From NCBI GenBank assembly GCA_900548215.1, contig URJI01000041.1:1-23549 (forward strand): DNA of 23,549 nt, in the 5' to 3' direction. The stretch comes from an uncultured Coprococcus sp. (GTDB lineage Bacteria; Bacillota; Clostridia; Lachnospirales; Lachnospiraceae). The translations under genes were made by a program, and so were the position numbers. The notes below the pieces were generated by a model that made no database searches, was not told the origin of the DNA, and saw nothing but the letters and a program-made list of their open reading frames with translations. Shown here piece by piece: positions 15,339 through 22,175 of this stretch (its first letter is position 1; each line of letters opens with the position of its first letter).

Positions 15339-16688
15339 TCACTGTATTCCCGCAGCGATCTTCGCCGTGGACTTCTTCACACAATAAAGGCATGTAGGCA
15401 ATATATAAATGGTCGCTGTAACCCATGCCGTCTGATCAGCAAAGCAGATGGCCGTGAATCCAAATGTTCCGACAAATCCCAGGCTCACTATGATCCTGGC
15501 CGCCATCTCTGTAATACCTGAGAATATAGCCCGACCTGAATATCCAAGTCCCTGTGTCACCATACGCGCCACGTTCAGTATACCGAGACTCCAGTAGAAG
15601 AATCCCATACATCTGAGGTATTTCGCAGAGGCATCAAGGACATCGACTGCGCTCTTCTTTACAAATATCATGGAAAGCGGTCTGCCAAAGAATATCATGA
15701 TAAATCCTGCTATCAATCCATATCCCACTGCAACAGCTATCGCCTGCCACAATCCCTGTTTTATACGTTTCGCCTGTCCAGCTCCAAGATTCTGACTGCA
15801 GAACACTGAAGCCGCCGTTGCAAATGCGTCAAACGGACACATAGTGAACTGCTTTATTCTCATACCGGCTGTGAAGCCCGACACGTACACACTTCCCAGC
15901 TTGTTATTTGCAGACTGCATAACCATACTTCCTATGGCAGTTATGGAAAACTGCAGGCCTGTCGGAATGCCCATGACAAGGAGTTCCTTCACTGCAGAAC
16001 CCTCCATCTCCCTGTCCTGCGCCTCAAGATGCATGATCTGAACTTTCTTGAAGATATACACAAGACACAATATTCCGCTTACCGCCTGTGCCGTGATGGT
16101 TGCTATAGCCGCACCGGCACAGCCCCACTTGAGCACCAGTATGCAGAACAGATCAAGGAATATGTTGAGTATCGCCGAGAACGCCAGAAACATGAATGGC
16201 GTTCTGCTGTCTCCCAGGGATCTGAGCACACTCGACAGATAGTTGTACATAAGTGTAAATGGGATTCCCAGGAATATAACTATAAGATAGGAGTATGCCT
16301 TATCAAATATATCCTGCGGAACGGACAGAAGGTGCAGTATCTGATTACAGCATATAGCGCACACCGATGTAACGATAAGCGCTATAATGCCCGTCAGAAC
16401 CGCACCATTAAATATATATTTTCTCATCTTGTGCATATCATTTGCGCCAAAATATTTTGCAACAGGAACACCAAATCCTGCGCAGCAGCCCATACAGAAT
16501 CCCAGAACCAGGAACTGTATACTGCTGCTTGCTCCGACTCCCGCCAGAGCCTTATCACCCAGTATCTGCCCCACAATAGCCGCATCTATTATGTTGTACG
16601 TCTGCTGGAGCAGATTGCCGAGTAAGAGCGGGGTGGCAAACTGCAGCATCAGACCAAGCGGCTTACCGAAAACCATGGACTTAGCCAT
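15339..16688 (-). CDS. MATE-family efflux transporter
   Basis: A 449-residue inner-membrane antiporter with about 12 hydrophobic segments, the usual MATE length. The N-terminal half has LQFATPLLLGNLLQQTYNII followed by DAAIVGQILGDKALAGVGAS, the classic NorM/DinF-type opening. The second half repeats the pattern (MGIPTGLQFSITAIGSMVMQ, then AASVFCSQNLGAGQAKRIKQ). MATE proteins export cationic drugs or metabolites with Na+ or H+. The substrate cannot be read from sequence. The ATG at 16688 follows AAGGAAGG. It is transcribed alone, with element C and about 290 bases separating it from fprA upstream. Confidence 0.93.
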   Translation of the reverse strand: MAKSMVFGKPLGLMLQFATPLLLGNLLQQTYNIIDAAIVGQILGDKALAGVGASSSIQFLVLGFCMGCCAGFGVPVAKYFGANDMHKMRKYIFNGAVLTGIIALIVTSVCAICCNQILHLLSVPQDIFDKAYSYLIVIFLGIPFTLMYNYLSSVLRSLGDSRTPFMFLAFSAILNIFLDLFCILVLKWGCAGAAIATITAQAVSGILCLVYIFKKVQIMHLEAQDREMEGSAVKELLVMGIPTGLQFSITAIGSMVMQSANNKLGSVYVSGFTAGMRIKQFTMCPFDAFATAASVFCSQNLGAGQAKRIKQGLWQAIAVAVGYGLIAGFIMIFFGRPLSMIFVKKSAVDVLDASAKYLRCMGFFYWSLGILNVARMVTQGLGYSGRAIFSGITEMAARIIVSLGFVGTFGFTAICFADQTAWVTATIYILPTCLYCVKKSTAKIAAGIQ

Positions 16689-16747
16689 GTCTTACACCTT
16701 CCTTACATTATTGATAGGACGGTGAGCTGCCAATTTTTTCTTTGAAA

Positions 16748-16886
16748 ACAGAGTTGCTATACATATCATTCGCTGGGTCGCTCCCGCTTATTTCACCCTG
16801 CAGCGGTACTAAGGTGCCGCCTCACAGCGCCACCTAAGGGCCGGCGGGCTCAAATTCCCTGCTCACAATATGTATAGCAACTCTGT
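16748..16886. repeat. Intergenic element C bounded by a perfect 19-bp inverted repeat
   Basis: ACAGAGTTGCTATACATAT (16748-16766) and its exact reverse complement (16868-16886) enclose about 100 GC-rich bases. These hold further stems: GCGGTAC/GTGCCGC around TAAG, and an alternative GGTG-CGC/GCG-CACC. The interior is much richer in G and C than the flanks and has no open frame. It lies between fprA and the MATE gene. It is MITE-like or a structured RNA; no target-site duplication is obvious. Confidence 0.75.
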
Positions 16887-16982
16887 GTAACAACTTTATT
16901 GTGGCAACTCACCTGTTAGATGAATAATAACTACGTATGTAAGTCGATTCCAGACTTACTTTATATTTATTATCCGTATCTT

Positions 16983-18140
16983 TTATAAAAGCTTGTCTGC
17001 CAGCACCTCAAGTGCTGCCACATCTGACTGCTTGAACGCAGACCTTATGGTCACATGCTCGTCCACGATCTCTATATCCTTCATCGATGACATCTGTTCC
17101 TTCATGAGCTTGGCTGCCATTGGAGCCCACGAACCATTCTCAATGAATGCCACTTTTCTCTTCTGGTACGCCTTCATCTTCAGGTGGTTTATGAAGTCTG
17201 CCATGACAGGCATCACGCCTCCATCGTACGTAGGTGCTGCTAGCACAAGCCTGTCGTACCTGAAAGCATCCTCTATGCACTCCGCCATGTCATCCCTTGA
17301 GAGGTCTGATATAGCAACCTTTGGTGCGCCCTTCGCCTCAAGGATCTCCGCCAGCTTCTTTGCAGCCTTCTCTGTGTTGCCGTGGAGGCTGCAGTATGCG
17401 ATGAAGATTCCCTCATCCTCAGGTGTGTAGGTGGACCACAGCTGATATTTGCCTATGTAGTATTCCAGATTCTCTGTGAGTATAGGTCCATGAAGTGCGC
17501 ATATCTTCTGAATATCAAGACCTGCAGCCTTCCTGAGAAGTGCCTGTGCAGGCATTCCATACTTTCCTACTATATTGAAGTAGTATCTTCTCGCTTCACA
17601 TGCCCAGTCCTCATCAGTATCCAATGTTCCGAACTTGCCAAATGCATCCGCTGAGAAGAGTATTTTCTCGCTCTGCTCATATGTGACCATGACCTCAGGC
17701 CAGTGAACCATAGGAGCCATGAAGAACTGAAGTGTATGGCTTCCAAGTGAGAGTGTCTGTCCCTCTGCAACAGTCACACTTCTGTCAGCCACAGGAACCT
17801 CGAAGAAGTTTGGAAGCATTCCGAAAAGCTTCGCATTTGATACGATCTTGATATCCGGGTACTTCGCAAGCACATCGCCAAGGTTGGCTGAGTGATCCGG
17901 CTCAAGATGTGATATGATGAGGTAATCTGGCTGTCTATCGCCAAGCACCTCTGCCACATTTGCAAACCACTGGTCTGCGCACTTTGCGTCTACCATATCC
18001 ATGATGGCTATCTTCTCGTCCATGATGACATAAGAATTGTATGCTATTCCGTTTGGAACTATATACTGGTTCTCAAAAAGGTCTATGTCCTTGTCATCCA
18101 CACCTACGTAAAATACTGTGTCAGTTACATTCTTAAGCAT
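16983..18140 (-). CDS. fprA: Flavodiiron protein (FprA-type O2/NO reductase)
   Basis: A 385-residue cytosolic protein of anaerobes that reduces O2 to water or NO to N2O using electrons from rubredoxin or a similar donor. The N-terminal metallo-beta-lactamase-like domain keeps all diiron ligands: H78, E80, D82 (HLEPDH), H146 (MVHWPEVM), D165 (SADAFGKF) and H217 (ALHGP). The C-terminal flavodoxin domain starts at about 246 with the FMN phosphate loop YCSLHGNTEKAA. No rubredoxin domain is attached, so it is the class A form. The ATG at 18140 follows a perfect AGGAGG; an in-frame ATG 29 codons upstream lies in repeat element D and is rejected. Confidence 0.95.
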   Translation of the reverse strand: MLKNVTDTVFYVGVDDKDIDLFENQYIVPNGIAYNSYVIMDEKIAIMDMVDAKCADQWFANVAEVLGDRQPDYLIISHLEPDHSANLGDVLAKYPDIKIVSNAKLFGMLPNFFEVPVADRSVTVAEGQTLSLGSHTLQFFMAPMVHWPEVMVTYEQSEKILFSADAFGKFGTLDTDEDWACEARRYYFNIVGKYGMPAQALLRKAAGLDIQKICALHGPILTENLEYYIGKYQLWSTYTPEDEGIFIAYCSLHGNTEKAAKKLAEILEAKGAPKVAISDLSRDDMAECIEDAFRYDRLVLAAPTYDGGVMPVMADFINHLKMKAYQKRKVAFIENGSWAPMAAKLMKEQMSSMKDIEIVDEHVTIRSAFKQSDVAALEVLADKLL

Positions 18141-18196
18141 TGTATATCCTCCTCTTGATCCTAAGTATCTAATATAAATAATCCTCGTTGTGTCCA

Positions 18197-18325
18197 CATG
18201 ATAAAATGAGCGTTGCGACAGTTGCACTTGTGCAGACTGTCATAACGCGAATGCCCACATGGAGCCGTTAGGCGACATGATATAATGAGCATTGCACCAG
18301 CTGCGCTTGCACAAACTATCATAAT
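18197..18325. repeat. Intergenic tandem palindromic element D upstream of fprA
   Basis: Two 51-bp units begin CATGATAAAATGAGCGTTGC (18197) and CATGATATAATGAGCATTGC (18276) and differ at about 11 positions. Each holds a dyad: in copy 1 GCGTT/AACGC, GACAG/CTGTC and TGCAC/GTGCA stack into one hairpin capped by CTTG (18210-18248); copy 2 keeps CTTG but has decayed arms. The units lie 57 bases or more upstream of the fprA start. Confidence 0.7.
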
Positions 18326-18354
18326 GACAGTTAATTATAACATACTAAATGAAA

Positions 18355-18395
18355 ATAGAGAATCAGCACATAAGACCTGATTCTCCATTTTTTGA
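18355..18395. terminator. Terminator downstream of the GGDEF gene
   Basis: A 9-bp stem GAGAATCAG/CTGATTCTC (18358-18366 and 18377-18385) with a ten-base loop lies 20 bases after the GGDEF stop. The minus-strand tail is TATTTTC; on the plus strand the tail is ATTTTTT. Confidence 0.7.
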
Positions 18396-18404
18396 TATTT
18401 TTTA

Positions 18405-20486
18405 TCATTGTCTGCTTACCCTTCTCTGCATCTTCTCCTGATACATACTGTGATCCGCTTCCCTCACATACTCTTCAAGGGTTTTATCACTATCCGGGTC
18501 TGTTATAACATAACCTATACTAAACTCCAATGCAAATGGAAGCTTCTCCTGCGCCGCTATCTCCCTGGCCTTCTCAAGTATCGCCGCCTTTCTTTCCTCA
18601 GGAGTCTCATCCTCATCGTATATAGATATGGATACAAATTCATCTCCGCCGTATCTAACCGGAATACTGCTTATTCCACCGCCTCCGGCCACAGCTCTGG
18701 CCGCATTTCTTATAGCCTTATCGCCAAACTCATGACCGTATGTATCGTTTATATATTTGAGCCTGTCCATGTCTGCAAACATTATGAGAAGTGCCCTGCC
18801 CTGGCCCGCAGCCTTGTCAAATGCCTTTGCGGCGATCTGTCTCATACCCTCCCTGTTGTATATCTGGGTAAGTGGATCCTTTATGGATATTGCCGTAAGC
18901 TCCTGATTGATCTGCTCCAGCCTCCATTTATTGAACAGATTTATCATAGCTACATTCACTTCGCTCATTACAGTTGACCAAAGCTGCTTATCCATGAGGT
19001 AATATCCATTTTCGACACAACAGAACCCAACTGCCTTTTCGCCGAAATGAAATGGCGCAAATAAAAATATATTGCCACCAGTCTCATCATCCAAAAGTGG
19101 AAACATACTGTGGTATGTATCGCTATCGCCATCCGCTACGCCCTGCCTGTACACAATCTGCATTCTCTGAGGATAGCCCTTCACAGCAAATACATCCTCA
19201 TCGTACGCCGCTGAGAGAGTCGGACCAGCCCCTCCCATCTCTACAAGAGATCTGTCGACAACCATAACGCATTTCTTACACTCCGCCTGTGAATATGAGG
19301 ACTGAACACACGGATACAGTTCACTGTAATCCTTGCATTTGCTGAGCAAATGCGTGAAATCCAGAGTGCTCTCATCTATCTCCTCACGCTCAACGACTCC
19401 CATTATATAATTCTTCAGGTACTGTCTGCCGTTCAGCATGGCATCCGCGCCGCAGCCGCAACTCTCCGTGAATATACAATTATAATCTATATAAGAGCTG
19501 GTATCCGGATTGTTTCCCGCCCAGATATTCAGCATGATCTCTGCAGCCGCAGCTCCGATCTTCTCACGGATTCTGCTCACCGTTGTTATGCGTGGCGTAT
19601 AGTAAGCTGCTTTATCAAAGTTGTCAAATCCCGTAACCTTAAAATCATTTGGCACTGAAAGTCCAAGTGCTTCTGCTCTGTTGCACACACCAACCGCCAG
19701 GTTGTCATTTGCACAGATGATGGCATCGGGAAGTATTTTTCTGACAAATTCTCGCTCCTCAAGCCGTTTCTCATCCAGCTCCTCCTGTCCCTTCGCTCCA
19801 GGATTCTCGGCATCTGGAGCAGAATCCGCAAAACTGCCACTGGTTATCTCTCCATACACCTCCGCAGGGCCGCCGTAATCCGGACCATCCTTCTCATGCT
19901 GTATGCATGTATGTCCATGTACCCTTAGCAATTCTTCAAAACCCGTCACGCCATCATTGAAACCAAAATCGCCAAATAGGACATCTTCATCATCTATCTT
20001 CAAGCCATACACATCCACACAGTCACAGAACGCCCGGCATCTCTCCTGAGCCTCATAATTATCCCTTGGACCGGCAAGATACCATATTTTCTTCGCACCA
20101 TGTTTCTCTATCATATGCCGAGTCATGTCATACATGGCATCATAGTTGTCTATACCCACAAAATGCAGGCCGTCAAACGCAGTCTCAAGGCTTATAGCCG
20201 GAACTCCACTCTTTCTTATCCTGTCAAGCAGTTCCGCCGTAACCTCAGGATATTTGATATTATTCACCGATATGATGATTCCATCAAAATCTGTCAGATC
20301 CGGAAGATTATATATATTGTACTCACCATAGCTATACCCATCGTCCCTGTTCCAATTGCCATTGCTGTTGAATATGTACAAATTCACATCAGCCCTGGCT
20401 TCCTTTATCTTCTGCATAAATCCCAGCGGCCAGGCGTAGGTGAAATACCTCTTCCAGCCATCCATGAACAATGCTACTTTTTTCAT
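18405..20486 (-). CDS. LacI-type sensor domain fused to GGDEF diguanylate cyclase
   Basis: A 693-residue protein with no membrane segment or signal peptide. Residues 1 to about 340 resemble the periplasmic-binding fold of LacI/GalR regulators but without their DNA-binding helix-turn-helix (MKKVALFMDGWKRYFTYAWP, then FDGIIISVNN, GVPAISLETAFDGLHFVGID, PDAIICANDNLAVGV). A cysteine-containing stretch (TESCGCGADAM) and a GAF-like region of about 150 residues follow. The C-terminal GGDEF domain has DPLTQIYNREGMR, FADMDRLKYINDTYGHEFGD and the active loop RYGGDEF (GGDEF at 613-617). The catalytic loop is intact, so synthesis of cyclic di-GMP is likely. The inhibitory RxxD site expected just before the loop is absent (ISSIPVRY). 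Start: AGGAGG seven bases before the ATG. It sits downstream of GH53. Confidence 0.9.
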   Translation of the reverse strand: MKKVALFMDGWKRYFTYAWPLGFMQKIKEARADVNLYIFNSNGNWNRDDGYSYGEYNIYNLPDLTDFDGIIISVNNIKYPEVTAELLDRIRKSGVPAISLETAFDGLHFVGIDNYDAMYDMTRHMIEKHGAKKIWYLAGPRDNYEAQERCRAFCDCVDVYGLKIDDEDVLFGDFGFNDGVTGFEELLRVHGHTCIQHEKDGPDYGGPAEVYGEITSGSFADSAPDAENPGAKGQEELDEKRLEEREFVRKILPDAIICANDNLAVGVCNRAEALGLSVPNDFKVTGFDNFDKAAYYTPRITTVSRIREKIGAAAAEIMLNIWAGNNPDTSSYIDYNCIFTESCGCGADAMLNGRQYLKNYIMGVVEREEIDESTLDFTHLLSKCKDYSELYPCVQSSYSQAECKKCVMVVDRSLVEMGGAGPTLSAAYDEDVFAVKGYPQRMQIVYRQGVADGDSDTYHSMFPLLDDETGGNIFLFAPFHFGEKAVGFCCVENGYYLMDKQLWSTVMSEVNVAMINLFNKWRLEQINQELTAISIKDPLTQIYNREGMRQIAAKAFDKAAGQGRALLIMFADMDRLKYINDTYGHEFGDKAIRNAARAVAGGGGISSIPVRYGGDEFVSISIYDEDETPEERKAAILEKAREIAAQEKLPFALEFSIGYVITDPDSDKTLEEYVREADHSMYQEKMQRRVSRQ

Positions 20487-20551
20487 ACCTTACCTCCTGA
20501 TCAATCAGAACACCCCGTCCTGTCCCCATCTGTAAATTTGCCAAATATATT

Positions 20552-20590
20552 AAAAAAGGCGAATCTGTATATATTATACACAGACCCGCC
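20552..20590 (-). terminator. Intrinsic terminator of the GH53 gene
   Basis: Read on the minus strand, GGCG/CGCC, two G-T pairs and TCTGT...ACAGA stack into a long stem (20590-20558) followed by TTTTTT. The apex contains TATAAT, which might also serve as a -10 for the GGDEF gene, though no -35 fits. Confidence 0.88.
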
Positions 20591-20646
20591 CAGCCAAAAC
20601 ATATCCAAATGTATCAAAAACATGTACTTTACTATCAGAAACCACG

Positions 20647-20673
20647 GGACTGAGGTGCCAGCCCCCCGTCCCA
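20647..20673. repeat. GC-rich hairpin after the GH53 gene
   Basis: GGGAC and GTCCC frame a pyrimidine-rich interior (TGAGGTGCCAGCCCCCC), 20 bases past the GH53 stop and before its terminator. It lacks a T-tract. It may be a processing or stability hairpin, or a copy of a short intergenic repeat. Confidence 0.45.
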
Positions 20674-20692
20674 GATATTACTCCAACATTCT

Positions 20693-21820
20693 TTATTTGA
20701 GCGGATAGTCGTCATGTGCAGGCTTGTAATCGCGTATGGTTTTAAGTGCCGGCAGAGCATGTCCATCATAGTCAAAAAGCGCCTGATTTGCCCATTCATT
20801 TCCGCATGGTCCAGACTCCTCTATGTATGACAGCGCTCCTTCCGTAGCCCAGCCGCTTCCAGGTACCGGTATCCAGCCAGCCTCCCAGTAGTAAAATCCG
20901 TCGCCACCAGGAACATCATCTATCAGTTTCATTATGTCGTTCATGAAATCCGCCTGTCCCTCAGGTGTCATAGGGTAGTCAAGATTCTCCACCAGTGAAG
21001 GTTTTGTGGCATAGCCCTTTCTATCGTCAGGCCCCAGTTTCTCATAGTCAGCATAGTCCTCCATGGTAAATCCCATGGAAACCTCAGCAATAACTATCTT
21101 TTTGCCGTATCTGTCCGCCATATCCCGCATATTTGCCTCCAGTTCCTTCATGGTTCCATGCCAGAACGGATAATACGACATTCCAATTATATCAAAATCT
21201 TCTCCTCTTTCCATGTAGTGGTCAAACCAGTCCACATACATAGGATTATTACCGCCATTGTCGAGATGTATCATGACCGGAATATCAGAGTCAACCGATC
21301 TGACCGCCCTTATTCCTGCGCTCACAAACTTCGCAATATTGTCATATTCTGGTTTCTGCCCAAGCGGCCACATCAGTCCGTTTGTAAGCTCGTTTCCAAC
21401 CTGAACAAGCTGAGGGAGAACGCCCGCATCTTTCATCTCTAAAAGAGTCTCCCTTGTGTAGTCGTACACAGCCTGCTCAAGCTGATCCGCATCCATGCCT
21501 CTCCACGCCTTCGGCACCCTCTGCTTGCCCGGGTCAGCCCAGAAATCACTGTAGTGATAATCAAGCAGAATGCTCATTCCATGATCCATAGCGCGCTTCG
21601 CGAGTTTTTTGTATACCTCAAGGTCATTTGTGCCCGCGCCATAAGGTACGCCGTCCTCCGTGTACGGATCATTCCACAGACGAAGTCTCACAGAATTCAC
21701 ACCATAGTTCTTCAGTATGTCAAATATATCTCCCTGCACACCATTGTCATAATATTTCGCACCCAGCTCTTCAACCTCGGCAACAGCGGAGAGATCCACG
21801 CCCTTTATATAATCTGCCAT
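20693..21820 (-). CDS. GH53 arabinogalactan endo-beta-1,4-galactanase, cytosolic form
   Basis: A 375-residue (beta/alpha)8 glycoside hydrolase of family 53, which cleaves beta-1,4-galactan side chains of pectin. Family signatures are VNSVRLRLWNDP (42-53), LLDYHYSDFWADPGKQ (85-100), the acid/base Glu E144 in VQVGNELTNGLMWP, and the nucleophile E246 in IVIAEVSMGF. YYWEAGWIPVPGSGW near 311 is also typical. There is no signal peptide, lipobox or cell-wall anchor, so it should act in the cytoplasm on imported galacto-oligosaccharides. An in-frame ATG at 21868 would add 16 residues, but the ATG at 21820 has GGAG at the right spacing and begins where the family fold begins. A terminator separates it from the GGDEF gene. 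Confidence 0.94.
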   Translation of the reverse strand: MADYIKGVDLSAVAEVEELGAKYYDNGVQGDIFDILKNYGVNSVRLRLWNDPYTEDGVPYGAGTNDLEVYKKLAKRAMDHGMSILLDYHYSDFWADPGKQRVPKAWRGMDADQLEQAVYDYTRETLLEMKDAGVLPQLVQVGNELTNGLMWPLGQKPEYDNIAKFVSAGIRAVRSVDSDIPVMIHLDNGGNNPMYVDWFDHYMERGEDFDIIGMSYYPFWHGTMKELEANMRDMADRYGKKIVIAEVSMGFTMEDYADYEKLGPDDRKGYATKPSLVENLDYPMTPEGQADFMNDIMKLIDDVPGGDGFYYWEAGWIPVPGSGWATEGALSYIEESGPCGNEWANQALFDYDGHALPALKTIRDYKPAHDDYPLK

Positions 21821-21867
21821 ATTTTTGTCTCCTTCACCTGCATTTATTTTACTGCCTGTTATAACCA

Positions 21868-21937
21868 AGAACAGCCGCCGAAGAAAAAATGTTCTGCATA
21901 CTCCTGATGTACCAGTTCATCTTCATCTGTCGGCGGC
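21868..21937 (-). promoter_or_regulatory. Competing stems in the leader of the GH53 gene
   Basis: On the minus strand an 8-bp GC-rich pair GCCGCCGA/TCGGCGGC (21937-21930 with 21881-21874) spans 48 bases. A second pair AGAACA/TGTTCT (21895-21890 with 21873-21868) encloses the right arm of the first. The region lies between the zinc-ribbon gene and GH53 and could be a leader switch or a relic palindrome. Confidence 0.3.
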
Positions 21938-21962
21938 CTTCTATCAAGATGACATCTGTCAC

Positions 21963-22175
21963 CTAGTCGTCAAATGTAATCCTGTCATACATTCTTCCGT
22001 ATTTTATTCTGATGAGTTCGTTCTTTGCCAGAACATCCTCCTCTGGTCCAACATACTGACAACGGATACAGTAGTATTCCTTCTTGTCCTTATCATAGAA
22101 CATATCTATATCCAGATCTCTCATGAAACACATTGGACATCTGTAATTTAATTTGCCTTTTCCAGACTGAGCCAT
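21963..22175 (-). CDS. 70-residue zinc-ribbon protein
   Basis: A small protein with two CxxC knuckles, C13-P-M-C16 and C36-I-R-C39, as in a four-cysteine zinc ribbon, then an acidic and basic C-terminus (VGPEEDVLAKNELIRIKYGR). The ATG at 22175 lies inside the end of the upstream gene (28-base overlap) and follows AAGGAGG by ten bases, so it is probably co-transcribed and translationally coupled. Ribbons of this kind bind nucleic acid or protein; no specific function can be assigned. The frame carries a clear protein signature and its own ribosome binding site, so I regard it as real. Confidence 0.75.
   Translation of the reverse strand: MAQSGKGKLNYRCPMCFMRDLDIDMFYDKDKKEYYCIRCQYVGPEEDVLAKNELIRIKYGRMYDRITFDD

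Noticed and set aside
16939..16959. GTAAGTC/GACTTAC hairpin after fprA as its terminator
   Set aside because: The stem is real, but the minus strand has no T-tract after it; the T-rich side serves no gene on the plus strand.
18141..18227. 29-codon N-terminal extension of FprA
   Set aside because: Runs back into repeat element D; a perfect AGGAGG marks the start at 18140.
14187..18325. Elements A-D as a CRISPR array or insertion sequences
   Set aside because: They are different sequences at separate sites with no regular spacers and no transposase frame.
20571..20576. TATAAT in the GH53 terminator apex as the GGDEF promoter
   Set aside because: No -35 hexamer at a suitable distance; the box is best explained as part of the stem.
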